In this document: positions 24,450-35,225 of the stretch, piece after piece
Position numbering within the stretch: the stretch's first letter is position 1
Layout: the number at the start of each line of letters is the position of its first letter
DNA from: Mycetocola zhujimingii
GTDB taxonomy: Bacteria; Actinomycetota; Actinomycetes; Actinomycetales; Microbacteriaceae
Direction of reading: 5' to 3'
DNA length: 64,000 bases
Assembly (NCBI RefSeq): GCF_003065425.1
Contig: NZ_CP026949.1
Span: forward strand, 682,001 to 746,000
Translations under genes and position numbers: made by a program
The notes under the pieces: model-generated
Seen by the model: only the letters and a program-made list of their open reading frames with translations
Databases searched by the model: none
What the model was told of the DNA's origin: nothing

Positions 24450-26177
24450 ATGAACGACCACGACACCCGCCGGCCGGAGCGCAGGAAAGCTGTGGAAGCG
24501 CTTCGCGCCCACCCGAGCGCGAAGGTTCTCATCATCGGTGGCGGGATCAACGGTCTGGCGACCTTCCGTGACCTGGCTCTGCAGGGCGTCGACGTCGCGC
24601 TCGTCGAGCGAAATGACTACTGCTCAGGAGCATCCGCCGCGTCGAGCCACATGATCCACGGTGGCATCCGTTACCTCGAAAACGGCGAGTTCCGCCTGGT
24701 CAAGGAATCGGTCACGGAGCGTAACGGGCTCATCAAGATCGCGCCTCACTACGTCAAGCCGCTCGAGACCACAGTGCCGATCTTCTCCACCTTCTCCGGC
24801 ATCATCAGCGCGCCCATGCGGTTCCTGACCCACAAGCAGGGCAAGCCCCAGGAACGCGGTGCGCTCCTGATCAAGGTCGGTCTCACCCTCTACGACGCGT
24901 TCTCCCGTGACGGCGGCAGTGTTCCGCGGCACCGCTTCGTCGGCAAGAAGAAGGCGCTCAAGGCGTTGCCGCAGCTCAACGACGGTATCAAGTACACGGC
25001 GACCTACTTCGACGCATCGGTCCACGACCCGGAGCGCCTCGCCCTCGACGTCCTGCACGACGGGCTGGCGGCAGGTCCGCACGCACGTGCAGCGAACTAT
25101 GTCGAGGCAGTGGGAGTCGACGGCGGGTCGGTGCGTCTCCGTGACACGGTCTCCGGCGAAGAATTCGTCATGACGGCAGACGTCGTGATCAATGCGTCAG
25201 GGCCGTGGACAGACCTCACGAACGCCGCTCTCGGCCAGGAAACCGAGCTCATGGGCGGCACCAAGGGCTCGCACATCGTTCTCGACAACCCGGAACTCCT
25301 CGCGGCGACGGGCGGACGCGAGATCTTCTTCGAGCACAAGGACGGCCGCATCGTCCTCATCTACCCGCTCAAGGGCAAGGTCATGGTCGGCACGACCGAC
25401 CTCGAGGCCGACCCGCGCGAGAAGGCCGTGTGCACCGAAGAAGAGGTCGACTACTTCTTCGAACTCATCGAGCACGTCTTCCCGAATGTTTCGGTCGACC
25501 GCAGCGAGATCGTGTACCGGTTCTCCGGCATTCGCCCGCTTCCCGGCCACGGTGACCTCGCCCCCGGCTTCGTCTCGCGCGACTACCGGATTGTGTCATC
25601 GCAGCTCGGCAACTCGACGATGCTCAGCCTGGTCGGTGGAAAGTGGACCACGTTCCGTGCACTCGCCGAGCACCTGGCCAACGATGCTCTCGCGCTGCTC
25701 GGAACGAGCCGCTCCGTGTCGACGCTCGGTACGCCGATCGGTGGCGGAGTCGGATTCCCCAGGACGGATGCCGCTATGCGCGTCTGGATTGCCGACAACT
25801 CCCGTGAGGTCGGCAGGGTGCGGGCGACGCAGCTGCTCGAGCGCTACGGAATGCACGCGAGCGCAATCATCGAGGAACTCGCCGAATCCGGTGACACCCC
25901 GCTCAGGTTCGCTCCCGAGTACAGCGTTCAGGAGATCCAGCGGATTGCACGCACCGAGTCGGTGGTTCACCTGACCGACGTCCTCCAGCGCCGGACGAGC
26001 ATCGCCTTCACCGGGGGTGCGTCGATGGGTCTCCTGACGGAACTTGCCGGCATCCTTGCCCCCGTGCTCTTCTGGACCGAAGAGGAGACACTGCGGCAGG
26101 TCACGTCTGCGGCGAGTGTTCTTCGCACGGAGCACGGCGTTGCCCTGGCGACGGACGAGGCGATTTCGAGCCGATAA
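24450..26177 (+). CDS. glpD: Glycerol-3-phosphate dehydrogenase, FAD-dependent
   Basis: A 575-residue flavoenzyme of the DAO superfamily that oxidises glycerol 3-phosphate to dihydroxyacetone phosphate at the membrane, passing electrons to quinone. The FAD-binding Rossmann motif IIGGGINGLATFRD lies near residues 29-42; SSHMIHGGIRYLENGEF and the GTKGSHIVL substrate region follow, with a C-terminal GlpO/GlpD cap domain. AAGGAG precedes ATG 24450. It opens the glpD-glpF-glpK set and faces a broken SorC-type regulator. Confidence 0.95.
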   Translation: MNDHDTRRPERRKAVEALRAHPSAKVLIIGGGINGLATFRDLALQGVDVALVERNDYCSGASAASSHMIHGGIRYLENGEFRLVKESVTERNGLIKIAPHYVKPLETTVPIFSTFSGIISAPMRFLTHKQGKPQERGALLIKVGLTLYDAFSRDGGSVPRHRFVGKKKALKALPQLNDGIKYTATYFDASVHDPERLALDVLHDGLAAGPHARAANYVEAVGVDGGSVRLRDTVSGEEFVMTADVVINASGPWTDLTNAALGQETELMGGTKGSHIVLDNPELLAATGGREIFFEHKDGRIVLIYPLKGKVMVGTTDLEADPREKAVCTEEEVDYFFELIEHVFPNVSVDRSEIVYRFSGIRPLPGHGDLAPGFVSRDYRIVSSQLGNSTMLSLVGGKWTTFRALAEHLANDALALLGTSRSVSTLGTPIGGGVGFPRTDAAMRVWIADNSREVGRVRATQLLERYGMHASAIIEELAESGDTPLRFAPEYSVQEIQRIARTESVVHLTDVLQRRTSIAFTGGASMGLLTELAGILAPVLFWTEEETLRQVTSAASVLRTEHGVALATDEAISSR

Positions 26178-26324
26178 CCGCTCCCGTGGAATCCGGGCGA
26201 TAACCCTGTGCATTCTCACTTCGTGCCCTTGTCTCGCCCCGTACTTCGTCTGTACGTTTCACAGTGAATCGAAATACACCCCTATCCGGGGGCATTCGGC
26301 TCGGAGCTAAATAAGGAGGTCAAC

Positions 26325-27083
26325 GTGGACATCACTTTAGGACAGGTCTTTCTCTCGGAGGTCGTCGGAACGGCGCTCCTCATCCTTCTCGGTGGCGGAG
26401 TCGTCGCCAACGTTGTGTTGTCGAAGACGAAGGGATTCAACGGCGGCTGGCTGCTGATCAACTTCGGTTGGGGCTTCGCTGTCTTCATCGGTGTGCTCGC
26501 CGCCTACCTCTCGGGTGCCCACCTGAATCCCGCCGTCACTGTGGGCCTGGCCGCAGCGGGGACCGAAGAGTTTGTTCCTGGAATTCCGGTGGACTTCGTT
26601 TCGGTCCTCACCTACTTCGGCGGGCAGATGCTCGGTGCGTTCCTCGGCGCGGTTCTCGTGTTCCTTACCTACAAGCAGCACTTCGACGAGTCGGATGACC
26701 CGGCTGCAAAGCTCGCCGTTTTCTCGACGGGCCCCGCCATCCGCGGCTATGTGTGGAACACCATCACCGAGGTCGTCGGCACGTTTGTACTGGTGTTCGC
26801 CGTGATCTCGTTCAGCCGACAGGGTGAGACGCCCGGGCTCGCTGCCCTCGGCGCGCTGCCCGTTGCTCTCGTGGTTGTTGCCATCGGTATTTCGCTCGGC
26901 GGGCCAACCGGATACGCCATCAACCCGGCCCGTGACCTCGCCCCCCGAATTGCCCACGCCGTCCTGCCGATCAAGGGCAAGGGCTCGAGCGACTGGAGCT
27001 ACGCTTGGGTGCCGGTCGTCGGCCCGCTTCTCGGTGGAGCGATCGCCGGCTGGTCCTCGCTCGTTCTGCTGCCGGTGATTTAG
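26325..27083 (+). CDS. glpF: Glycerol uptake facilitator (aquaglyceroporin)
   Basis: A 252-residue MIP channel with six membrane helices. The two pore motifs are NPA at residues 68-70 and NPA at 200-202; the latter is followed by RD (203-204), the mark of glycerol-conducting members rather than water-only aquaporins. It lets glycerol enter for phosphorylation by GlpK. The GTG start is preceded by a perfect AAGGAGG. A 147-base gap from glpD leaves room for its own promoter, but none is clear. Confidence 0.93.
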   Translation: MDITLGQVFLSEVVGTALLILLGGGVVANVVLSKTKGFNGGWLLINFGWGFAVFIGVLAAYLSGAHLNPAVTVGLAAAGTEEFVPGIPVDFVSVLTYFGGQMLGAFLGAVLVFLTYKQHFDESDDPAAKLAVFSTGPAIRGYVWNTITEVVGTFVLVFAVISFSRQGETPGLAALGALPVALVVVAIGISLGGPTGYAINPARDLAPRIAHAVLPIKGKGSSDWSYAWVPVVGPLLGGAIAGWSSLVLLPVI

Positions 27084-27169
27084 CCGGCCCCCGGCACGGC
27101 GGAGTTCACACCGCCGCGCTGCACACACCTGTTCACTACGAAGACACGACACATACAAGGGAGTACGAC

Positions 27170-28684
27170 ATGGCGGATTACATCATCGCAATCGACCAGG
27201 GAACCACGAGCACCAGGGCGATCATCTTCGACAAGTCGGGATCGATCATCTCAACGGGGCAGCTCGAGCACGAGCAGATCTTCCCGAAGGCCGGTTGGGT
27301 GGAGCACGACCCGTCGGAGATCTGGAACAACACGCGTGAGGTGATCGGACAGGCGCTCTCGAAGGCCAACCTCACCAGGCACGACATCGCATCCGTCGGT
27401 ATCACCAACCAGCGTGAGACTGCCGTTGTCTGGGACAAGACGACCGGAAAGCCCGTTTACAACGCGATCGTCTGGCAGGACACCCGCACCCAGTCGATCG
27501 TTGACCGCCTTGCCGCCGACGGTGGTGTCGAGCGGTTCAAGCCGACGGTCGGGCTGCCGCTCGCCACCTACTTCTCTGGTACGAAGATCGTCTGGATCCT
27601 CGAGAACGTCGAAGGCGCACGTGAGAAGGCGGATGCCGGCGACCTGCTCTTCGGCACGACCGACAGCTGGGTGCTGTGGAACCTGACCGGTGGGACCGAT
27701 GGCGGTGTCCACGTCACCGACGTGACCAACGCGTCGAGGACCCTGTTCATGGACCTCGAGACCCTGCAGTGGGACGACGAGATTCTCGCGGCATTCAACG
27801 TCCCGCGGTCGATGCTCCCCGAGATCAAGTCCTCGAGCGAGATCTACGGACACGCCCACAGCCACAGCCTCCTCCGTGAGACGCCCATCTCCGGAATCCT
27901 GGGTGACCAGCAGGCTGCGACGTTCGGCCAGGCCGCGTTCGACACCGGTGAGTCGAAGAACACCTACGGCACCGGTAACTTCCTCATCTTCAACACGGGC
28001 GAAGAGATCGTGCACTCGAAGAATGGGCTCCTCACCACACTGGGCTACAAGCTCGGAGACGCCAAGCCGCACTATGCGCTTGAGGGATCCATCGCCGTGA
28101 CCGGGTCGCTCATCCAGTGGCTGCGCGACAACCTCGGCATCATCAACTCGGCTCCGGAGGTCGAAACGCTCGCGACGACGGTCGACGACAACGGCGGCGT
28201 TTACATCGTGCCCGCGTTCTCGGGGCTCGTCGCACCGTACTGGCGGCCTGAGGCACGCGGCGTCATTGTCGGCCTCACCCGCTTCGTCAACAAGGGTCAC
28301 ATCGCGAGGGCAGCGCTCGAAGCCACCGCGTTCCAGACCCGTGAGGTCCTCGACGCGGTCAACGCTGACTCCGGGGTCGACCTGACGGAGCTCAAGGTTG
28401 ACGGCGGCATGGTCCAGAACGACGCGCTGATGCAGTTCCAGGCCGACATTCTCAACGTTCCGGTTGTCCGACCGGTTGTCGCTGAGACCACCGCGCTCGG
28501 TGCGGCATACGCAGCCGGCCTTGCCGTTGGCTTCTGGGAGAACCTCGATGACCTCCGCGGGAACTGGCAGGAAGACAAGCGCTGGGAGCCGAAGATGGAT
28601 TCCGAGGAGCGCGACCGGACACTCCGACTGTGGAAGAAGGCAGTGACCAAGTCGTTCGACTGGGTGGACGAAGACGTCCAGTAG
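27170..28684 (+). CDS. glpK: Glycerol kinase
   Basis: A 504-residue FGGY-family kinase that makes glycerol 3-phosphate with ATP, trapping glycerol inside the cell. The phosphate-1 motif [14 protein letters not shown] lies near residues 6-19, WQDTRTQ near 103-109, and the C-terminal [10 protein letters not shown] motif near 408-417. Length equals the family norm. ATG 27170 (start ATGGCGGAT, purine-rich AAGGGAG upstream) replaces an upstream in-frame start inside glpF. It lies 86 bases after glpF. Confidence 0.96.
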   Translation: MADYIIAIDQGTTSTRAIIFDKSGSIISTGQLEHEQIFPKAGWVEHDPSEIWNNTREVIGQALSKANLTRHDIASVGITNQRETAVVWDKTTGKPVYNAIVWQDTRTQSIVDRLAADGGVERFKPTVGLPLATYFSGTKIVWILENVEGAREKADAGDLLFGTTDSWVLWNLTGGTDGGVHVTDVTNASRTLFMDLETLQWDDEILAAFNVPRSMLPEIKSSSEIYGHAHSHSLLRETPISGILGDQQAATFGQAAFDTGESKNTYGTGNFLIFNTGEEIVHSKNGLLTTLGYKLGDAKPHYALEGSIAVTGSLIQWLRDNLGIINSAPEVETLATTVDDNGGVYIVPAFSGLVAPYWRPEARGVIVGLTRFVNKGHIARAALEATAFQTREVLDAVNADSGVDLTELKVDGGMVQNDALMQFQADILNVPVVRPVVAETTALGAAYAAGLAVGFWENLDDLRGNWQEDKRWEPKMDSEERDRTLRLWKKAVTKSFDWVDEDVQ

Positions 28685-28692
28685 TTCCGGCG

Positions 28693-28725
28693 CAGCGGGC
28701 CCGTCCTCTCCTGAGGCGGGCCCGC
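28693..28725. terminator. Shared hairpin between convergent glpK and HAD gene
   Basis: AGCGGGCCCG (28693-28702) and CGGGCCCGCT (28716-28725) form a perfect 10-bp stem with a 13-base loop, between two convergent genes. The T-run is weak (CGCGTTTG), so efficiency is uncertain. Confidence 0.6.
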
Positions 28726-28743
28726 TCGCGTTTGCCCTGGGGG

Positions 28744-29499
28744 CTACAGCTCGTCGAGCGAGGTGATGATGCGCACCCCGGCCGCCGCCGCCGCTTCCCG
28801 GGCTGCGGCAAGCGCGCTTGTCCCGACCGGCGTTCCGTGCCCGAGAGCCCCGGCGACGACGTTCTCACCGAACCGGTTGAGCCACACGCCGGTGAGTCCG
28901 GCATGTGCGGCGCCAATGGCGTCAGTTTCCAGACGATCGCCCACGTAGGCGGCATCCGATGGCGCAACACCGAACAGGCGGCACGCCTCGTGGAAGATCC
29001 GCGGGTCCGGCTTCGCGAATCCGACCGCGCCAGACGCGACGACGTGTTCGAATCGGTCGGCGAGGCCGATCCGGTCGAGCTTGAGCTGCTGGTGGTCCGG
29101 TTCACCGTTGGTGATGATGCCGACGCGCGTACCGGCATCCTGCAACCGGTCGAGGCAGGGGAGTGCGTCGTCGAACAGCTGCCAGCTCGTCCGGTAGCTG
29201 TCGAAGTAGGTGTCGAACCAGGTATCGGCCTCGGCGTCGCCGAGCGAGACCCCGTGCGCGGCAGCGAAATCGCGGGCACGCGCCCGGCGCTGGCCGGCGA
29301 AGGTGAGTTCTCCGGAGAGGTAGCGGTGATAGTGCTGTTCCTCGAGGGAGTGCCACAGGGTTACGGCGGCATCGCGATCGTCGACGACGAGATGCCCGGG
29401 GGAGAGGTCGACGTGGCGAAGGATGCCGCGGGAGACCGCACCGCGATGGTCGAGGAGTGTGTCGTCGAGGTCGAACAGAACGACGGAAGGCGTACTCAC
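28744..29499 (-). CDS. HAD family hydrolase
   Basis: A 251-residue haloacid-dehalogenase-type phosphatase. Motif I is FDLDDTLLD near residues 9-17 (nucleophile and acid/base aspartates), motif II ITNGEPDHQ near 131-139, the motif III lysine in GFAKPDPRIF near 164-173, and motif IV GDRLETDAIGA. The cap sits between motifs I and II. It probably removes phosphate from a small metabolite; the substrate is unknown. It overlaps the upstream GNAT gene by four bases, so both are cotranslated. Confidence 0.88.
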   Translation of the reverse strand: MSTPSVVLFDLDDTLLDHRGAVSRGILRHVDLSPGHLVVDDRDAAVTLWHSLEEQHYHRYLSGELTFAGQRRARARDFAAAHGVSLGDAEADTWFDTYFDSYRTSWQLFDDALPCLDRLQDAGTRVGIITNGEPDHQQLKLDRIGLADRFEHVVASGAVGFAKPDPRIFHEACRLFGVAPSDAAYVGDRLETDAIGAAHAGLTGVWLNRFGENVVAGALGHGTPVGTSALAAAREAAAAAGVRIITSLDEL

Positions 29500-30092
29500 C
29501 GTGACAGGACTTCCGCTGGCCAGCCCGCCGCGGGGCCAGGCCTGTCGGAGACGGTGAGCTCGGCGCGGTGGCTCGGTGCGAACTCACCGAACCGCGCGAC
29601 CTCGCCACTGCCGGTGCCCGTGTACCGGAACCCGACCTTGCGGGCGACGAGAGCCGATGCCGGATTGCCGATGAGTGCTTCCCACACGATCGTCGTCTTC
29701 GGCCTGGCGCTGTCGGCGAACCACTCACTCTCGAATGCCCAGTCGCAGACGGCGGCAACGGCCTCGGGCATGTAGCCCTGGCCCCGCCACGGTGCGCCGA
29801 GCCAGAATCCGATCATGGCCTGGGAGTCGTTCCAGTCGCGCAGCGAAACCACGCCGAGGATCGTCGGTTCATTCCGCCGCCGGAGGGCCCAGGTCAGTTC
29901 CTTGCCGCTCGTCCAGCCCGGCTCGACCACCCTGGTCAAAAAGTTCTCGGCGTCGCGCAACCGATACGGCTGCGGAACGGTCGTGAAGTCCTGGATGAGC
30001 TGATCCTGGCAGTACGCAAAGATGAACGGGACGTCCGCGTTTGCCGGCTCGTCGAGGATCAACCGGTCGGTTTCGATGCGCACTACGTCCAT
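29496..30092 (-). CDS. GNAT family N-acetyltransferase, RimJ/RimL-like
   Basis: A 198-residue acetyltransferase. The acetyl-CoA-binding region is visible as GFWLGAPWRGQGYMPEA near residues 92-108 and NPASALVARKVGFRYTG near 137-153, the pattern of RimJ-like enzymes acting on N-termini or small amines. The ATG at 30092 has a TAGGCT box six bases upstream, suggesting a leaderless mRNA that continues into the HAD gene. The acceptor is unknown. Confidence 0.88.
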   Translation of the reverse strand: MDVVRIETDRLILDEPANADVPFIFAYCQDQLIQDFTTVPQPYRLRDAENFLTRVVEPGWTSGKELTWALRRRNEPTILGVVSLRDWNDSQAMIGFWLGAPWRGQGYMPEAVAAVCDWAFESEWFADSARPKTTIVWEALIGNPASALVARKVGFRYTGTGSGEVARFGEFAPSHRAELTVSDRPGPAAGWPAEVLSR

Positions 30093-30098
30093 GGAGTC

Positions 30099-30104
30099 AG
30101 CCTA
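30099..30104 (-). promoter_or_regulatory. -10 box for leaderless GNAT-HAD transcript
   Basis: On the minus strand TAGGCT ends six bases before ATG 30092. Confidence 0.45.
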
Positions 30105-30162
30105 CCGGCGAGCTCCAACACCTCGACGGGCTGCGCCGATCGATGGCCGCGCCGATCTCAGG

Positions 30163-31251
<1,089 letters not shown>

Positions 31252-31290
31252 TCACGATATCGCGTTGCGGCGGTGCAGCCGCGAGGGCTG

Positions 31291-32142
31291 TCAGATCGCG
31301 TAGTCCACGACGACGGGGGCGTGGTCGCTCCATCGCTCGGCGTGACTGGCCGCGCGGTCGACCCGGTAGTCCTTCACCGTTGCCGCAAGCTCGGGGGTCG
31401 CGACGTGGTAGTCGAGACGCCAGCCGGTGTCGGTGTCGAACGCGCGCCCGCGCTGCGACCACCAGGTGTATGGCCCATCGACCTCACCGGCCCAGGTGCG
31501 ACCGACGTCGACCCAGCCGAGGCCGGGGCCTGTCGTGCCGTCGACCCCCGTCACCTCTTCACCCCGAGGGCCGAAGAACCTGTCGAAGTACGCCCGTTCC
31601 CTGGGAAGGAAGCCGGCGTTCTTCCTGTTGCCTTTCCAGTTCTTGATGTCGAGTTCGCGGTGGCCGACGTTGAGGTCCCCGAGCACGACCGCATATTTCG
31701 AGTGCGAGGCAATCTCGGGAAGGCGAGCGGTCATGGCATCCAGGAACTTGTACTTCTCCACCTGCTTCGGGGTGTTGTCCTCGCCGGAGTGAACGTAGGT
31801 GGACACGACTGTGACGATCTGGTCGCCGACCTCGTAGTCGGCTTCGAGCCAGCGGCCCGCGCTGTCGAAGTCTTCGGCACCGAACTCGACCCGGTGAATG
31901 TGGGCCTTGGCGCGACTCACTATGGCGACACCGGCACGTCCTTTGGCCGTCGCCGGGTCGTGCAGGATGTCCCACTCAGGCCCCAGCAGGTTTTCGAGGT
32001 CACTCGTCGCGGCGCGGACCTCCTGGAGAGCCAGGATGTCGATGTTTGAGGCGTCGAGCCAGTCGCCCATTCCTTTTCGGAATGCCGCACGGACTCCGTT
32101 CGTGTTGACGGAGGCGATGCGAAGCGGGGAGGAAACTGACAT
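31291..32142 (-). CDS. xthA: Exodeoxyribonuclease III
   Basis: A 283-residue AP endonuclease/3'-5' exonuclease of the EEP superfamily for base-excision repair. Metal and catalytic residues appear in SVNTNGVRA near residues 11-19, ALQEVRA near 39-45, GDLNVGHRELD and the closing SDHAPVVVDY. Length is typical. The ATG has TAAACT six bases upstream and GGAGGA directly touching the ATG, too close to act as a Shine-Dalgarno, so leaderless expression is favoured. It lies 123 bases upstream of trpS on the same strand. Confidence 0.92.
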   Translation of the reverse strand: MSVSSPLRIASVNTNGVRAAFRKGMGDWLDASNIDILALQEVRAATSDLENLLGPEWDILHDPATAKGRAGVAIVSRAKAHIHRVEFGAEDFDSAGRWLEADYEVGDQIVTVVSTYVHSGEDNTPKQVEKYKFLDAMTARLPEIASHSKYAVVLGDLNVGHRELDIKNWKGNRKNAGFLPRERAYFDRFFGPRGEEVTGVDGTTGPGLGWVDVGRTWAGEVDGPYTWWSQRGRAFDTDTGWRLDYHVATPELAATVKDYRVDRAASHAERWSDHAPVVVDYAI

Positions 32143-32148
32143 TCCTCC

Positions 32149-32154
32149 AGTTTA
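32149..32154 (-). promoter_or_regulatory. -10 box for leaderless xthA transcript
   Basis: On the minus strand TAAACT ends six bases before ATG 32142. Confidence 0.5.
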
Positions 32155-32332
32155 GGCGAGGGCAGTGACAGAGCCCTGGACGGCAGGATGCAGAGACTGC
32201 CAGAGTCGGGCGGTTCGCGTCAATGGAATACCACATTGGGTGGATGAGGGGGCAGAATGGTGCGACAGGCGCGCTCCGTGGGCTGAGGGGTGGACCCAGC
32301 CTGTACTGCTTTGAGACGGTTTGAGGGACGAA

Positions 32333-33661
32333 GTGACGACAGTGCAGCGCGCAGGAATATCCGCCGACTACCGGTATGCCATGACAAACCAGGGCACGCC
32401 CTGGATCTGCATCGCCGGCGAATCGATACTCGTGGCCATCCGTACGCCCTCTGAGCCGGCTGTTGTCGAAGCTCTGTGGGCGCTGGTCCGTGACGGTTCT
32501 GCGACCTTCGACCAGGTGACATCGAAAGTGCCCAACGCGCGCGACGGAGCGCCAGCGTCCTTTGTCGTTGTCGAGCTTCTCGATGACGGGGACGAGGCAG
32601 GCGGACCGGCGATCACCCTGCTCGTGCACGGCGATGGTGTCCTCGATCTGCAGTCGAACGGCGAATGGCGTCGCGTCGCCCCTCCCGCCGGCCAGGCCTG
32701 GTTGCGTGACTCCGTCAGCGGTGTCTCTGCGCTCGCCACCGGAGCACTGACATCGGATCCCGGTTCCCCCGCCGGCGGAGTCTCCTTCCCGCTCGGCGCC
32801 GGAGTCATCGTCGCCAACCGCATCGACTGGTCGACTCTCGCCTCGCGAACGGATGCCGCAGCATCCGCCGTTGCGGCCCAGGCCGACCGCGCCGCGGCGA
32901 CGGTCGCTCCACCGGCGGAGGCCGACGCTCACGCAGCCCCGGCTCAGCCCCCCGTCGCGGAGCCCCCCGTCGCGAAGGTTCCCGCTGGCGCACCCGCTCC
33001 GGCTGCCGGAACGTCCCCGGTGCCTCCGGTGGACGTGTCCATCGCAACCGCTGCAGGCCAGCCGCCCGTTCCGCCAGCCCCGGCACCCGCAGGGACCCCG
33101 CCCCTGACGCATCGCCCCGCCGCCACCAGGCAGTACTCGCCCGCCGAGACGGACACCATCATCCGCCCGCCGGTTAAGCGGGTAAAGGCGCAGGACGACC
33201 CGCAGATGCGCCATGACGGCCAGACTGTGCTTCGCCGCGACATCGCACCCCCGATCGAGGACGAGACCGTGCTTCGCGAGGCCCCGCTCGTTCCGGATGA
33301 CCCGAAAACTCTTCTCTACGGTTTCCGCATCAACGGTGGCCAGGCCTACCCGCTCGACGCCGTGCACTACTTCGGCCGCAACCCCCGCCAGCCTCGCATC
33401 CCGCTCCCTGATCCGTCGCGCCTCGTTCCCGTCGTCTCGGCCTCGAAGTCGGTATCTGCGACGCACCTCGAGATCAAGCAGATCGGTGACTCGATTGTTG
33501 CCACTGACCTGAAATCGACAAACGGTACGTCGGTGATCGCCCCGCAGAGCCACTGGCAGCGCTTGCGCGCCGGCGAGAGTGTCGTCGTCATTCCGGGGAC
33601 GTTCATCGACATCGGTGACGGAAACGTGATCGAGATCCTGCCCCCCTGGCCGGGGGTATAG
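32333..33661 (+). CDS. FHA domain protein with Pro/Ala-rich linker
   Basis: A 442-residue protein. The first 165 residues form a domain I do not recognise. Residues about 180-260 are Pro/Ala-rich and probably flexible. The C-terminal 100 residues form a forkhead-associated domain with FGRNPR, SVSATHLEI and DLKSTNGTSV, which binds phosphothreonine peptides. The adjacent gene is a Ser/Thr kinase, so this is a likely phospho-partner or scaffold. The GTG at 32333 is chosen because GAGGGA lies a good distance upstream; a TTG at 32321 is possible. It opens the run of same-strand envelope genes that ends at 45772. Confidence 0.82.
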   Translation: MTTVQRAGISADYRYAMTNQGTPWICIAGESILVAIRTPSEPAVVEALWALVRDGSATFDQVTSKVPNARDGAPASFVVVELLDDGDEAGGPAITLLVHGDGVLDLQSNGEWRRVAPPAGQAWLRDSVSGVSALATGALTSDPGSPAGGVSFPLGAGVIVANRIDWSTLASRTDAAASAVAAQADRAAATVAPPAEADAHAAPAQPPVAEPPVAKVPAGAPAPAAGTSPVPPVDVSIATAAGQPPVPPAPAPAGTPPLTHRPAATRQYSPAETDTIIRPPVKRVKAQDDPQMRHDGQTVLRRDIAPPIEDETVLREAPLVPDDPKTLLYGFRINGGQAYPLDAVHYFGRNPRQPRIPLPDPSRLVPVVSASKSVSATHLEIKQIGDSIVATDLKSTNGTSVIAPQSHWQRLRAGESVVVIPGTFIDIGDGNVIEILPPWPGV

Positions 33662-33678
33662 AAGTTTTCGTTTCTCCA

Positions 33679-33684
33679 TAGAAT
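33679..33684 (+). promoter_or_regulatory. Putative -10 box before the kinase gene
   Basis: TAGAAT lies in the 133-base gap between the FHA gene and the kinase. Transcription would begin near 33691, leaving a leader of about 100 bases. No clear -35 is present. Confidence 0.35.
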
Positions 33685-33794
33685 GGAAGTAAGGCCAACG
33701 GGACCGCGGTAACTGTTCCTTCGTGCCCGTGAGCCGTCCTCTCGACGCGTAATTTCAGATTGTCGACGCGCAATTTCCAGAACGGGAGGACCAT

Positions 33795-35225
33795 TTGCGC
33801 CGCTTGCCATCGCAGCCTCCCGCTCTTCCCGGTTTCTCCTTTGTGCGCATCCTCGGGTCGGGTGGCTTCGCCGATGTCTTCCTGTACGAACAGGACAGTC
33901 CGCGCCGCCAGGTCGCCGTCAAGGTGATGCTCAGCGAGTACGTCAACGTCGAAGTCCGCCGGATGTTCCAGGCCGAGGCAGACCTGATGGCACAGCTGAG
34001 CCCTCACCCCGCGATTCTCACCGTGTATCAGTCCGGGGTCGCGTCAGACGGTCGCCCGTATCTGGTGATGGAACTGTGCTCGGCGACGATCGGTGAAACG
34101 TACCGGGATGACCCGTTGTCCGTCTCAGAAGCGCTTCGGATCAGCATCAAGATCGCCAGTGCCGTCGAGACCGCCCACCAGGCCGGGGTGCTGCACCGCG
34201 ATATCAAACCGGCGAACATCCTCATGACGGCGTACGGCAACCCGGTGCTCAGCGACTTCGGGATCGCCGGGACACTCGGTGAGTCCGTCATCGACGACAC
34301 GGTCGGAATGAGCATCCCGTGGTCGGCACCTGAGGTGCTGCACAGCGAGACGAACGGGACAATCGCCAGCGAGGTGTTCTCCCTCGCCGCGACAACGTAT
34401 TCGCTGCTCGCCGGTCGTGCCCCGTTCGAGGCCGTGCGACAGGACAACTCATCGGCCTCGCTGATTTCGCGGGCGAGCAAGGGCCGGCCCGAGCCCCTCG
34501 GTCGCGCAGACGTTCCCGACAAGCTCGAGCGCGTTCTTGCCCGCAGCATGTCGCGTCGGCCTGAGCAGCGCCCGCAATCGGCCATGGAATTCATCCGCGA
34601 GTTACAGGGCGTCGAAGCCGAACTGGGCTTCGCGCAAACGCAGCCTGATGTCGCGGTTCACGCCTGGGCGCAGGCCGCTGTCGTTGACGAAGCGGATAGC
34701 ACCCGCGTGCACTCGATTCGCACGGTGGATCCGGGTCGACGTCGTCGTCGATCAGCACAGGACGCATCCCAGAACCCCGGCGCGACCCGCGTTGCCGCTC
34801 GGGATTCCCGCGCAACGCCGGTCGGCGAGCGGAGTTCGGGAACGGGGGCTCCACTGCAGCACGGGCGCGCTTTCGTCGCTGCCATCGTCACCTGCAGCGT
34901 CCTCGTTGTGCTCCTGGCCGTGACCACGGTGTTCGTCCTGGTTCGGACAGCGGCGTCAGATGCCATCCCGACCGTCGCGGACGTGGCCGCAGACCTCCGG
35001 GGATCAAGTGTCGTGTTCAGCTGGCCCGACCCGGGAATCGCTGACAGGGATTCGTTCCAGATCCGCACGCCCGACGGCGCGGCATCCATCCAGAAATCCA
35101 CCGAATTCACCGTCGATGCTGAGCCGGGTGAACGGGCGTGCGTCACGGTTCGAGTGATGCGCGATGGTGTTCTCGGCCCGTCGAGCAGTGAGAAGTGCGT
35201 CGACGTTCCGGCTGGGACCGGCTGA
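33795..35225 (+). CDS. Membrane Ser/Thr protein kinase with extracellular FN3-like domain
   Basis: A 476-residue Hanks-type kinase. The Gly loop GSGGFADVF (residues 21-29), K43, HRD at 134-136, DFG at 154-156 and the SAPE motif are intact, so it should be active. A juxtamembrane basic stretch (GRRRRRS) precedes one membrane helix at about 357-386. The outer 85 residues resemble a single FN3-like beta-sandwich (VVFSWPDPG) rather than the PASTA repeats of PknB. The TTG start has GGGAGGA upstream. The stop codon overlaps the next ATG by one base, so it is coupled to the giant surface protein, a likely substrate or sensor partner. Confidence 0.9.
   Translation: MRRLPSQPPALPGFSFVRILGSGGFADVFLYEQDSPRRQVAVKVMLSEYVNVEVRRMFQAEADLMAQLSPHPAILTVYQSGVASDGRPYLVMELCSATIGETYRDDPLSVSEALRISIKIASAVETAHQAGVLHRDIKPANILMTAYGNPVLSDFGIAGTLGESVIDDTVGMSIPWSAPEVLHSETNGTIASEVFSLAATTYSLLAGRAPFEAVRQDNSSASLISRASKGRPEPLGRADVPDKLERVLARSMSRRPEQRPQSAMEFIRELQGVEAELGFAQTQPDVAVHAWAQAAVVDEADSTRVHSIRTVDPGRRRRRSAQDASQNPGATRVAARDSRATPVGERSSGTGAPLQHGRAFVAAIVTCSVLVVLLAVTTVFVLVRTAASDAIPTVADVAADLRGSSVVFSWPDPGIADRDSFQIRTPDGAASIQKSTEFTVDAEPGERACVTVRVMRDGVLGPSSSEKCVDVPAGTG

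Noticed and set aside
32000-33679. 559-codon minus-strand open frame opposite the FHA gene
   Set aside because: Arg/Gly-rich with no domain; the plus strand has a complete FHA domain.
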